A stretch of 23,076 nt of DNA from Gemmatimonadales bacterium. Its GTDB lineage: Bacteria > Gemmatimonadota > Gemmatimonadetes > Gemmatimonadales > GWC2-71-9. Below the pieces are notes generated by a model. The model had not been told where the DNA came from. It saw nothing but the letters and a program-made list of their open reading frames with translations, and did no database searches. Shown in pieces: positions 7,169 through 13,944 of this stretch. The translations under genes and the position numbers were made by a program. Where the stretch lies: contig JAUVRV010000003.1 of the NCBI GenBank assembly GCA_030597435.1, positions 1 through 23,076 of the forward strand. The letters are read 5' to 3'. Each line of letters opens with the position of its first letter. Position 1 is the first letter of the stretch.

Positions 7169-9084
7169 TTTTTCACCCCATTCGGCATATGATCACGAAT
7201 GGCCTGTAGTATGTTCATGGGCCGCAGCGGTTGACCCGGTACCCTCGTCCAACAGTCGACATCCACAAGGGTTTGGGCCCGCAATAACCAGCTTAGCTGG
7301 CCACGCCGCCTGTTCTCATCGGTTATGAAAGGATCGTTGGGATCATCGCTGTAACTGATCTCGACGGTCATTACCTTCTTGAACTTCGAGAATATGTCCT
7401 TGAGACCCGGCTCCAGCGGCGACAGGAATCGCAATTGGAGCGATGATACTTTCAGGCCATCATCCCGTGCCCGATCCACCGCCTCCTCTATCGCGCCCCA
7501 CGTGCTGCCCCAACCTACCACTAGAAGATCGCCCGAATCATCACCATGTACTTCCGGTCGCTTCAAGGTTTGCTGGAAGACGGCCATCTTACGCGCTCTC
7601 ATCTGGCAGCCGCGCTCGTGAACTTCAGGGCTGTACCCGATCTTGCTGTTCTCATCATGTGACAGCCCTGTGACGACGTGCATCCCACCGGGCTGACCCG
7701 GAATGACTCTCTGAGACAACCCCAGCTGCGAATCCCAGTCGTACGGTAACGTGCCCTCGGGCACCGCCATCAGATCTGGCGGAGCCGCCATCCACTCGGA
7801 CTTGAGATCGGGCCTCGGGAACGGCTGCTGTCCTGTGGCCAAGTTGGCATCCGTCAATACCATTACCACGCAACGGAAAGCTTCGGCGATACGCCTGGCC
7901 GTCGTCATACACAGGAAACACTCCTCCATTGTCGCGGGTGCAAACACCACGTGCGGAGCATCACCCGGCTGACCGAAGATAGACGCCAGCAGATCCCCTT
8001 GCTCGACCTTGGTCGGCAAGCCGGTGGCTGGACCGCCGCGCTGTACGTCCACCACTACCAACGGCATCTCCGTCATGATCGCCAAACCGATGAACTCTGT
8101 CTTGAGTGCCAGTCCCGGCCCTGACGTGATGGTGAACGCCACCTTGCCAGCGAACGACGCGCCAATCGCTACTCCCACTGCCGCGATCTCGTCTTCAGCC
8201 TGATGGACGATGCCTCCGAACTTCTCGATGATGTCGCCCAGGTGGTGCGACGCCGAGGTAGCCGGCGTGATGGGATACATGGAGCATAGTTCCATGCCGG
8301 CAGCGATAGCGCCAAACCCGATCGCCTGATTCCCGTTCATCACGACCCGGGGAACTTCCGACTCTATCGTGGGAATGTCGATCTTGAAGTCGAGGTTCTC
8401 GTCAGCCCATTTGTAGCCCAAGTCCAGCAGCGCCACGTTGTTGTCGTAGATCTCCTTTGACTTGCGCTTGAACAACTCAGCTATGATCTCACGGATCTTG
8501 GCCAGATCGCGCGAGTAGATCCATGCCAGAATGCCCAAGGCAAACATGTTCTTACCTTTGCGGGGATTCTCGACGATCTTGAGGCACTCCTCCTCCATCG
8601 GAACCAACACAAACTGGTAAGAGCGATGGCTCATCTCCTCCATCGCTTCCTCCCACTCTTTGCGGATGTCCGGATCGTCATGGTTCTTCCACATGTCCTC
8701 GATCAGAATGACCGCATCTTCAGCCAGAGCATCCATCCGGTGGCGCGCCAGCAGAACCTGTTCGTTGAATGCCATGACCAGATTCGCGGAATCACCCCAG
8801 TTCGTGACAGCTTCGGTTGCGATACGAATGCGGTTACCGCTGGCGCTGGCGGGCGTCCTGGCGGGCGGCTGGATCTCTGCAGGGATGATCTCCACCGACC
8901 ACACACCATTACCCGACTTCGCCGAGACCGAGGCGAAGATCTGGCTGCACTTCTGCGCACCCTCGCCCGAGTCGGTAACGACCTCCGTCGTGTAGTCCTT
9001 CACACGGATGATCTCGATGTCTCTTTTTTTGGCGCCTTTATCCGGCAACGCTTCTGTCTCTGAAGCAGGAGTAGTCGCGGTCAT
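7165..9084 (-). CDS. korA: 2-oxoacid:ferredoxin oxidoreductase alpha subunit with N-terminal gamma domain (KorA type)
   Basis: A 639-residue fusion of a gamma domain (about 35-215) and an alpha domain (about 245-635). The alpha part shows MYPITPAT (269-276), HQAEDEIAAVG (294-304) and GPATGLPTKVEQGDL (351-365), typical of the TPP pyrimidine and CoA-side subunit. This gamma-alpha fusion paired with a separate beta subunit is the form known from CoA-dependent 2-oxoglutarate:ferredoxin oxidoreductases, including those of aerobic bacteria. It is the first gene of a five-gene minus-strand operon. The start is an ATG with GAAGG about 8 bases upstream. The N-terminal 25 residues are polar and probably unstructured. 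Substrate specificity is inferred. Confidence 0.94.
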   Translation of the reverse strand: MTATTPASETEALPDKGAKKRDIEIIRVKDYTTEVVTDSGEGAQKCSQIFASVSAKSGNGVWSVEIIPAEIQPPARTPASASGNRIRIATEAVTNWGDSANLVMAFNEQVLLARHRMDALAEDAVILIEDMWKNHDDPDIRKEWEEAMEEMSHRSYQFVLVPMEEECLKIVENPRKGKNMFALGILAWIYSRDLAKIREIIAELFKRKSKEIYDNNVALLDLGYKWADENLDFKIDIPTIESEVPRVVMNGNQAIGFGAIAAGMELCSMYPITPATSASHHLGDIIEKFGGIVHQAEDEIAAVGVAIGASFAGKVAFTITSGPGLALKTEFIGLAIMTEMPLVVVDVQRGGPATGLPTKVEQGDLLASIFGQPGDAPHVVFAPATMEECFLCMTTARRIAEAFRCVVMVLTDANLATGQQPFPRPDLKSEWMAAPPDLMAVPEGTLPYDWDSQLGLSQRVIPGQPGGMHVVTGLSHDENSKIGYSPEVHERGCQMRARKMAVFQQTLKRPEVHGDDSGDLLVVGWGSTWGAIEEAVDRARDDGLKVSSLQLRFLSPLEPGLKDIFSKFKKVMTVEISYSDDPNDPFITDENRRRGQLSWLLRAQTLVDVDCWTRVPGQPLRPMNILQAIRDHMPNGVKK

Positions 9085-9144
9085 TTTCTGCCTTCATATG
9101 AATTCGAGTCCCCACCAACGGGCCCTAAGCCCTGCATAATCAAC

Positions 9145-9174
9145 ATCATAAAATAACTACCTCTGGCCGGTCGT
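9145..9174 (-). promoter_or_regulatory. Weak candidate promoter for the korA operon
   Basis: On the minus strand a TATGAT hexamer (9145-9150) resembles a -10 element, with ACGACC (9169-9174) 18 bases upstream as a poor -35. The surrounding 9136-9160 stretch is the most AT-rich part of the gap and sits about 60 bases before the korA ATG. The match is weak and untested. Confidence 0.28.
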
Positions 9175-9259
9175 GGGCTGACCACCTTTGGAATGAAGGT
9201 TTCTTCACTGGTACCTCAAATTTCGGAGCCACAGCGAGTTACGGCATCGGCCTCCGGCA

Positions 9260-9284
9260 CTGAGTGAGACTCAGACCCCTTTTT
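9260..9284 (+). terminator. Terminator-like hairpin in the leader region
   Basis: CTGAGT and ACTCAG form a 6-bp stem with a 3-base loop (9260-9274). The sequence ACCCC and then five T residues (9280-9284) follow. No gene ends just upstream on this strand, so it could end a short leader or small RNA, act as an attenuator for the aminotransferase gene, or be chance. Confidence 0.3.
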
Positions 9285-9289
9285 CAGGC

Positions 9290-9301
9290 CCCTGCGCAGG
9301 G
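9290..9301. promoter_or_regulatory. Perfect 12-base palindrome, candidate operator
   Basis: CCCTGCGCAGGG is self-complementary over all 12 bases. It lies between two divergent genes, about 115 bases before the aminotransferase ATG and about 205 bases before the korA ATG. This is a plausible dimeric-regulator site, but no known operator was matched. Confidence 0.3.
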
Positions 9302-9415
9302 CGTTCAACCCGGTCACACTGGCACCGTCTATCCATGTCAGATCAGCGCCCATATCTTAGTCTCGGCTATCTTTAGAGATTCTCACGCAGAGTATCTGGA
9401 ATCGGAGGCTGTCAG

Positions 9416-10711
9416 ATGAATACGCACGGTCGGCGCACCTTCCTCCGCCACATCGTCGGTGGTGCCACTGCAACCGCTGTAGTCCCGTCGCTGTTCCCGG
9501 ACCCACCCCGAGATATCAACGCGTCGCCAGCACGACTACCCAATCTCGCCCCCGGCGACGGGGTCGATGAAGCATACTGGGACTTGGTGGTCGGCCAGTT
9601 CTCCCTGCGGCCCGGGCTCATCATGATGAACGCGGCCAACCTCTGCCCCGCCCCGTACTCAGTGTCCCAGGCGGTTGTTCGCTTCACCGACAGTGTGAAC
9701 TCGGACGCGTCGTTCCAGAACCGCGCCAAGTTCGGCGATCTCCGTACCAAGGCCCGCCACGCTCTGGCCAAGTACGTCGGTGCTCACCCTGATGAGATCG
9801 CGATCACGCGCAATACAAGCGAAGGAAACAACACGATCGTGAACGGCCTCCCGCTTGGCCCCGGCGACGAAGTCGTTATCTGGGACCAGAACCACCCCAC
9901 AAACAACGTGTCATGGGACGTGCGCGCCGACCGCTATGGGTTTCGAGTGATTCGCGTAAGCACGCCGCCGAATCCGGCGTCACATGAGGAGCTGTTTCAG
10001 GCGTTCAGCCACGCCATCACCCGAAATACGAGGGCAATGGCATTCAGTCACGTGTCCAATATCTCCGGGGTGGCTCTGCCGGCAAAGAGGCTGTGTGAGC
10101 TAGCACGGCAACGCGGGATCTTCACCCTCGTGGACGGGGCGCAGACATTTGGTGCCCTGACGTTGGACCTGCATGACATGGGCTGCGACGCTTTTACCGG
10201 AAGCTCACATAAGTGGTTCGTAGGACCCAAGGAGGCGGGGATTCTCTACGTGCGACGGGAACGCGTTCCTGACATTTGGCCCAGTGACGTGGGGGTGGGA
10301 TGGGAATCGGCCTTGAAGAACGGCGCTCAGAAGTTCGAGAACCTGGGCCAGCGTGATGATGCCGCCGTGTCCGCGATGGGTAGCACCGTGGCGTTCCACA
10401 ACACTATCGGCCCCGACCGAGTCGAGATGCGCATCCGGCAGTTGGCGGATGCGATCAAGCAAAGCCTGACCGACAGGGTTCCCGGGATCTCCTTCCACAC
10501 ACCTTCAGATCCCCAGCTCAGCGCCGGCGTGGTCGTTTTCAGACCACCAAACCAAGATGCCAGGCAACTGTTTAACACACTCTACTCCGACCACGACATC
10601 GCCGGAGCATCCATGGGCGGTGATTTCGCCGGAGTCCGCCTGTCGCCGCACATCTATAGCACCATGGCTGAGGTAGATCGGGTGGTGGCGGTGGTGGCAA
10701 GCCTGGCGTAG
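9416..10711 (+). CDS. Tat-exported class V aminotransferase-family protein
   Basis: A 431-residue PLP-fold protein of the class V aminotransferase/cysteine desulfurase superfamily. SSHKW carries the expected PLP lysine K266, VDGAQ holds D240, and RNTSEGNN (132-139) is the usual cofactor phosphate-region stretch. The N-terminus has a twin-arginine motif (GRRTFLRH, 5-12) followed by a hydrophobic stretch, GGATATAVV, so the folded protein is probably exported or anchored outside the cytoplasm with PLP bound. GGAGG sits 7 bases before the ATG. It could be an isopenicillin-N-epimerase-like racemase or epimerase, a transaminase or a lyase; the substrate is not readable from sequence. It is divergent from the korA operon and upstream of the CBS gene, with 232 bases between. 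Confidence 0.88.
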   Translation: MNTHGRRTFLRHIVGGATATAVVPSLFPDPPRDINASPARLPNLAPGDGVDEAYWDLVVGQFSLRPGLIMMNAANLCPAPYSVSQAVVRFTDSVNSDASFQNRAKFGDLRTKARHALAKYVGAHPDEIAITRNTSEGNNTIVNGLPLGPGDEVVIWDQNHPTNNVSWDVRADRYGFRVIRVSTPPNPASHEELFQAFSHAITRNTRAMAFSHVSNISGVALPAKRLCELARQRGIFTLVDGAQTFGALTLDLHDMGCDAFTGSSHKWFVGPKEAGILYVRRERVPDIWPSDVGVGWESALKNGAQKFENLGQRDDAAVSAMGSTVAFHNTIGPDRVEMRIRQLADAIKQSLTDRVPGISFHTPSDPQLSAGVVVFRPPNQDARQLFNTLYSDHDIAGASMGGDFAGVRLSPHIYSTMAEVDRVVAVVASLA

Positions 10712-10712
10712 T

Positions 10713-10752
10713 CCCGGTAGCCCGGCAACCCGGTTTCCCGGTTCCCCGGGTG
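10713..10752. repeat. Five-copy octamer tandem array starting CCCGG
   Basis: Immediately after the aminotransferase stop, CCCGG recurs at exactly 8-base spacing (10713, 10721, 10729, 10737, 10745) with three variable bases after each. Pairing between CCCGG and the final CCCGGG could also form small hairpins that help end the transcript. It may be a decayed microsatellite. Confidence 0.6.
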
Positions 10753-10943
10753 CGCCGTGATTTGCCGGTCCCTAACCCACGCCGGCCACGTCGGACGGCT
10801 TCGGATCGCTCGGTACTCGGGCTTTGTCGAGGGAGACTGACTCTGGAGCGACCGCCGAGGCCGACGGGAACGCGGGCCCGCCGGACGCTAGCGCCCACAG
10901 CCTCGACTCACTACTATGGAGGGTCGCCCTACAAGGAGTCACA

Positions 10944-11378
10944 ATGCCCACCGCAGAGACGATCCTAGCCCAGAAAGGGCGGGATGTAGTCACCATTGTT
11001 CCCGACGACTCGGTACACGCCGCCGCCAATCTCATGAACCAGCGTGGCATTGGCGGTCTTGTCGTTTCCGAGGACGGTCAAATGATTGGCATCATCACCG
11101 AGCGTGATGTGCTGCGGCGTGTCGTCGCCGAGCGCCGTGATCCGGCAACCACAACCGTCCGAGAAGTCATGACAACGCCGGTTGTGAGCTGCCGCGCAGA
11201 AGCGAAGTTGGAGGAGTGCAGCGCTGTGATGACCGCGAAGCGCATCCGACACTTGCCGGTGGCGGACGATGACGGACTAGCTGGGATCATTACAACAGGT
11301 GACATCCTGGCATACCAGGTCGAGGACCAGGAAGCCACCATCCAATACCTGAACTCCTATATCTTCAACGTCAGATGA
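10944..11378 (+). CDS. Two-CBS-domain protein
   Basis: A 144-residue protein made almost only of two CBS domains (about residues 8-60 and 73-128). The repeated signatures are GIGGLVVSEDG...GIITERDVLR and RIRHLPVADDDGLAGIITTGDIL. Stand-alone CBS pairs bind adenine nucleotides (AMP, ATP, SAM or NADH) and act as energy or redox sensors that regulate partner proteins; the partner here is unknown. The start is chosen at ATG 10944 because AAGGAG (10933-10938) lies 5 bases upstream. An in-frame start at 10824 would add 40 residues unlike any CBS domain and lacks such a site. It ends 6 bases before the hairpin shared with the ferritin gene. Confidence 0.9.
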   Translation: MPTAETILAQKGRDVVTIVPDDSVHAAANLMNQRGIGGLVVSEDGQMIGIITERDVLRRVVAERRDPATTTVREVMTTPVVSCRAEAKLEECSAVMTAKRIRHLPVADDDGLAGIITTGDILAYQVEDQEATIQYLNSYIFNVR

Positions 11379-11383
11379 GATCA

Positions 11384-11410
11384 CCATCGGCGCGGGCAAC
11401 GCGCCGATGG
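11384..11410. terminator. Bidirectional hairpin between convergent genes
   Basis: A perfect 11-bp stem (CCATCGGCGCG, 11384-11394, with CGCGCCGATGG, 11400-11410) closes the loop GGCAA. It lies 6 bases after the CBS stop and 11 bases after the ferritin stop, filling the convergent gap. Only short T-runs follow, so it may act with other factors, but position and symmetry fit a shared terminator. Confidence 0.75.
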
Positions 11411-11421
11411 CCCTGGGTTTC

Positions 11422-11928
11422 TCAGGCTTGCTGCGCTGCTGCGGCACGACCGGCCAGGTGCTGGTCGATCAGGAGCAAGCCCGATCCACTGTCACCAACC
11501 ATTTTCATCTGCGCGATGATATCTGCCACGGTCTTCTCTTCTTCGGTCTGCTCTGAGATGAACCACTGGAGCAGTATCTGAGCGGGGTAGTCCTTCTCCG
11601 GCACCGTAAGCGCGTACAGCTGCGTGATCGCACCAGTGACCTTCTGCTCGTGCTTCAGGGTCTCCTTCAGCACGGCCAGCGCGCCCTTGAACTGGGAAGG
11701 CGGCTTGGCCAAAGCTTTCAACACGATGTGACCACCGTTGTCGAGCATGAAATCGAACAGTTTCATGGCGTGTCCCAACTCTTCCTGGTACTGCATGCGC
11801 ATCCAGTGCGAGAACCCAGGAAGGTTGTTTTCGTCGAAGTAGGCTGCCATCGACAGGTAAACGTGCGCTGACTCCAACTCCATTGCGATCTGGTCGTTGA
11901 TGGCAGCTTGAACTGCTTTTGTAGGCAT
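11422..11928 (-). CDS. ftnA: Non-haem bacterial ferritin
   Basis: A 168-residue four-helix ferritin that oxidises Fe(II) and stores ferric iron in a 24-subunit cage in the cytoplasm. From ATG 11928 the ferroxidase residues fall at E17, E50, H53, E94, Q127 and E130, with third-site E49, E126 and E129. The numbering matches E. coli FtnA, which supports both the function and this start. GGAG (11935-11938) is 6 bases upstream. An in-frame ATG at 12003 would add 25 residues with no homology. The gene is monocistronic, convergent with the CBS gene and divergent from pgi. In an operon-rich Fe-S neighbourhood it may help buffer iron, but no shared promoter is seen. Confidence 0.93.
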   Translation of the reverse strand: MPTKAVQAAINDQIAMELESAHVYLSMAAYFDENNLPGFSHWMRMQYQEELGHAMKLFDFMLDNGGHIVLKALAKPPSQFKGALAVLKETLKHEQKVTGAITQLYALTVPEKDYPAQILLQWFISEQTEEEKTVADIIAQMKMVGDSGSGLLLIDQHLAGRAAAAQQA

Positions 11929-12076
11929 TGTTGGCTCCGATTGGTCTGCGGTCGCTCGTATCGCCGCGTCGGGTGCGTCGGCGAGCGAGAATCTACCGAC
12001 CAACCTTCGCGGATTCCAGGGGAAGGCCGTAACGAATCGGTGGCATCGAGCCGAATGGCTGGCGTCGGACAGGCCG

Positions 12077-12108
12077 GGTGGTGACTATGTACGTAGTAGG
12101 TGACCACC
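12077..12108. promoter_or_regulatory. Nested inverted repeats upstream of pgi, candidate operator
   Basis: A near-perfect 14-base palindrome, ACTATGTACGTAGT (12084-12097, one mismatched pair), is bracketed by GGTGGT (12077-12082) and ACCACC (12103-12108). The two symmetry centres are offset by two bases. It lies in the divergent ferritin-pgi gap, 25 bases before the pgi ATG. Whether it serves pgi, ferritin or neither is unknown. Confidence 0.3.
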
Positions 12109-12133
12109 ACAATCCCACATCGGAGCGTGCCAG

Positions 12134-13792
12134 ATGTCCCACCAAGTCCCACTCATGAGTCTGAATCTGGGTGAACATCAGACAGCCGTGGACGCCAGGC
12201 TCCGGTCTTGGCGGTCCGAGGAGATAGGTCTGCGTGTGTGGGACCGCGATCATACGGTGTGGAGTAGTGCACCGCTGCCTGAACTCACCAACAGGCTGGG
12301 CTGGCTCGACTTACCGGGCAGCATGCAACCGAGACTTCCGGAGTTCGAGGCCCTGGCGAGGTCGGTCATCGAGGATGGTTACACCCACATCGTTCTGTTG
12401 GGCATGGGCGGATCCAGCCTGGCGCCCGAGGTGTTTGCTTCTGTTTTTGGCAGTGCCGATGGTTACCCCGCGCTAACCATACTCGACTCGACCCACCCCA
12501 CCGCCGTACGAACTGTGGAACGTCAGATCGATCCCGCGCGCACCCTATTCGTGGTCTCGAGCAAGTCCGGAACGACCCTGGAAACGATGTCGCTGTTCCG
12601 GACAATGTGGCATCGGGTTAGCAGCGCGGTCGAGCATCCGGGCCGCAGTTTCGTGGCGATCACGGATGCTGGTTCGTCGCTGCAGGAATTGGCCGAAGAA
12701 CGCCGGTTCAGACAGGTCATCAACGCCCCGAGCGAGGTGGGTGGACGCTATTCTGCCCTGTCCCCGTTTGGTCTCGCTCCGGCAGCTCTGATCGGTGCCA
12801 ACGTCACCCGGCTTCTGACCCGGAGTAAGGTGATGGCTGACGCATGCTCCGCCACGGTGGCCGAAGCGGAGAACCCCGGACTCGTGCTAGGAGCTGTGTT
12901 GGGCGAACTAGCCCTGGCGGGCGTGGACAAGGTCACATTTGTTACTTCACCCGCCCTGGCCGCATTCCCGGCCTGGATCGAACAGTTGGTGGCAGAGAGC
13001 ACCGGGAAGAACGGGAAGGGAATCGTCCCGGTAGGTTCGGAGCCGCAGTTACCGCCAGAGAGCTACGGGAAAGACAGATTATTCATCAGCCTCGAGCTAA
13101 CCGGAGACGAGCCCTCGGCTAGCGCCATTGATCTCATGGCGATGGCCCAAGCCGGTCACCCCGTAATGAGCATTGAACTGGCCGAGAAGGCCGATCTGGG
13201 TCAGGAGATGTTCCGCTGGGAGATGGCAACTGCCGCCGCGGGAGCGATTCTCAGGATCAACCCGTTCGACCAACCTGACGTACAACTGGCAAAAGAACTG
13301 GCCAAACGCGCCATGGCCGAGCCCGACTTCGGATCTGAGGCGACCGGCGGCGGGTCTATCGACATAACGAGTCGAGATGGTCTCGAGCGAGAGCTGGAGG
13401 ATTGGGTCAAGGTACGAGCAGGCGACTACATAGCCATTCAAGCATACCTGGCGCCCACGCCGGATAGCGAGGCGCTGCTGCAGCAGATAAGGCAAGCACT
13501 GGGACGTCGACTGGGCGTGGCGACCACGCTCGGTTTTGGACCGAGGTTTCTGCACTCGACTGGACAACTACACAAGGGCGGTCCGCCTACGGGTCGATTC
13601 CTACAACTGGTGGACGAGGCTGGCGAAGACGTAGCCATCCCCGAGACCGATTACAGTTTCGGAACCCTGGTCGCAGCCCAGGCCCTGGGCGACTATCAGG
13701 CGTTGCTGCAGCGGGGCCGGCATGTGTTGCGGATCAACCTCGGCGACGAGGTGAGTGGCGGTCTCCAACGCCTGCTCGAGATGAGCGGCTGA
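12134..13792 (+). CDS. pgi: Glucose-6-phosphate isomerase (stand-alone, TAL/PGI-type)
   Basis: A 552-residue SIS-fold phosphoglucose isomerase interconverting glucose-6-phosphate and fructose-6-phosphate in glycolysis and gluconeogenesis. Seen motifs: GMGGSSLAPEVF (90-101), the phosphate-binding SSKSGTTLET (142-151), GGRYSALSPFG (202-212), VAESTGKNGKG and the C-terminal FLHSTGQLHKGG. The sequence style is that of the PGI half of bifunctional transaldolase/PGI proteins rather than the classic E. coli PGI, but there is no transaldolase part upstream; the ferritin gene occupies that side. GGAG (12122-12125) precedes the chosen ATG by 8 bases. A second in-frame ATG at 12155 is possible and would remove only seven residues. 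Confidence 0.9.
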   Translation: MSHQVPLMSLNLGEHQTAVDARLRSWRSEEIGLRVWDRDHTVWSSAPLPELTNRLGWLDLPGSMQPRLPEFEALARSVIEDGYTHIVLLGMGGSSLAPEVFASVFGSADGYPALTILDSTHPTAVRTVERQIDPARTLFVVSSKSGTTLETMSLFRTMWHRVSSAVEHPGRSFVAITDAGSSLQELAEERRFRQVINAPSEVGGRYSALSPFGLAPAALIGANVTRLLTRSKVMADACSATVAEAENPGLVLGAVLGELALAGVDKVTFVTSPALAAFPAWIEQLVAESTGKNGKGIVPVGSEPQLPPESYGKDRLFISLELTGDEPSASAIDLMAMAQAGHPVMSIELAEKADLGQEMFRWEMATAAAGAILRINPFDQPDVQLAKELAKRAMAEPDFGSEATGGGSIDITSRDGLERELEDWVKVRAGDYIAIQAYLAPTPDSEALLQQIRQALGRRLGVATTLGFGPRFLHSTGQLHKGGPPTGRFLQLVDEAGEDVAIPETDYSFGTLVAAQALGDYQALLQRGRHVLRINLGDEVSGGLQRLLEMSG

Positions 13793-13889
13793 CATCAGGG
13801 CGGGCAGACCTGGTCTCGGTCTTGTTTGTGCCCGGTTGACCGTTAATTTGCTTAGTCTTTCTTGGCACGACCACCAGCGTTCGGTGGCC

Positions 13890-13908
13890 TTACGGCGATT
13901 TACGGCGA
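13890..13908. repeat. Two direct TTACGGCGA repeats at 10-base spacing
   Basis: TTACGGCGA occurs at 13890-13898 and 13900-13908, one helical turn apart, 36 bases before the desaturase ATG. A short CCACC/GGTGG inverted repeat (13871-13887) lies just upstream. This could be an activator or repressor site for the desaturase, or chance. Confidence 0.35.
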
Positions 13909-13944
13909 CCACTAGAGCAAATACTGGGAGGGAAGTCGCAGCTC

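Larger units (their letters stand above)
9085..9415. other. 331-base divergent intergenic region
   Basis: No credible gene is seen here. It separates the start of the minus-strand korA operon from the start of the plus-strand aminotransferase gene, so it must hold promoters for both. It contains an AT-rich stretch near 9136-9160, a terminator-like hairpin at 9260-9284, a perfect 12-base palindrome at 9290-9301, and a GGAGG ribosome-binding site at 9404-9408, seven bases before ATG 9416. Confidence 0.7.

Noticed and set aside
10824..10943. 40-codon N-terminal extension of the CBS protein
   Set aside because: The strong AAGGAG site just before ATG 10944 and the lack of any CBS-like or signal sequence in the extension favour the shorter protein.
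11929..12003. 25-codon N-terminal extension of ferritin
   Set aside because: The internal ATG 11928 gives exact FtnA residue numbering and has a good ribosome-binding site.
13801..13834. CGGGCA/TGCCCG inverted repeat after pgi as a terminator
   Set aside because: The stem is only 6 bp around a 22-base loop and there is no T-run after it; too weak to call.
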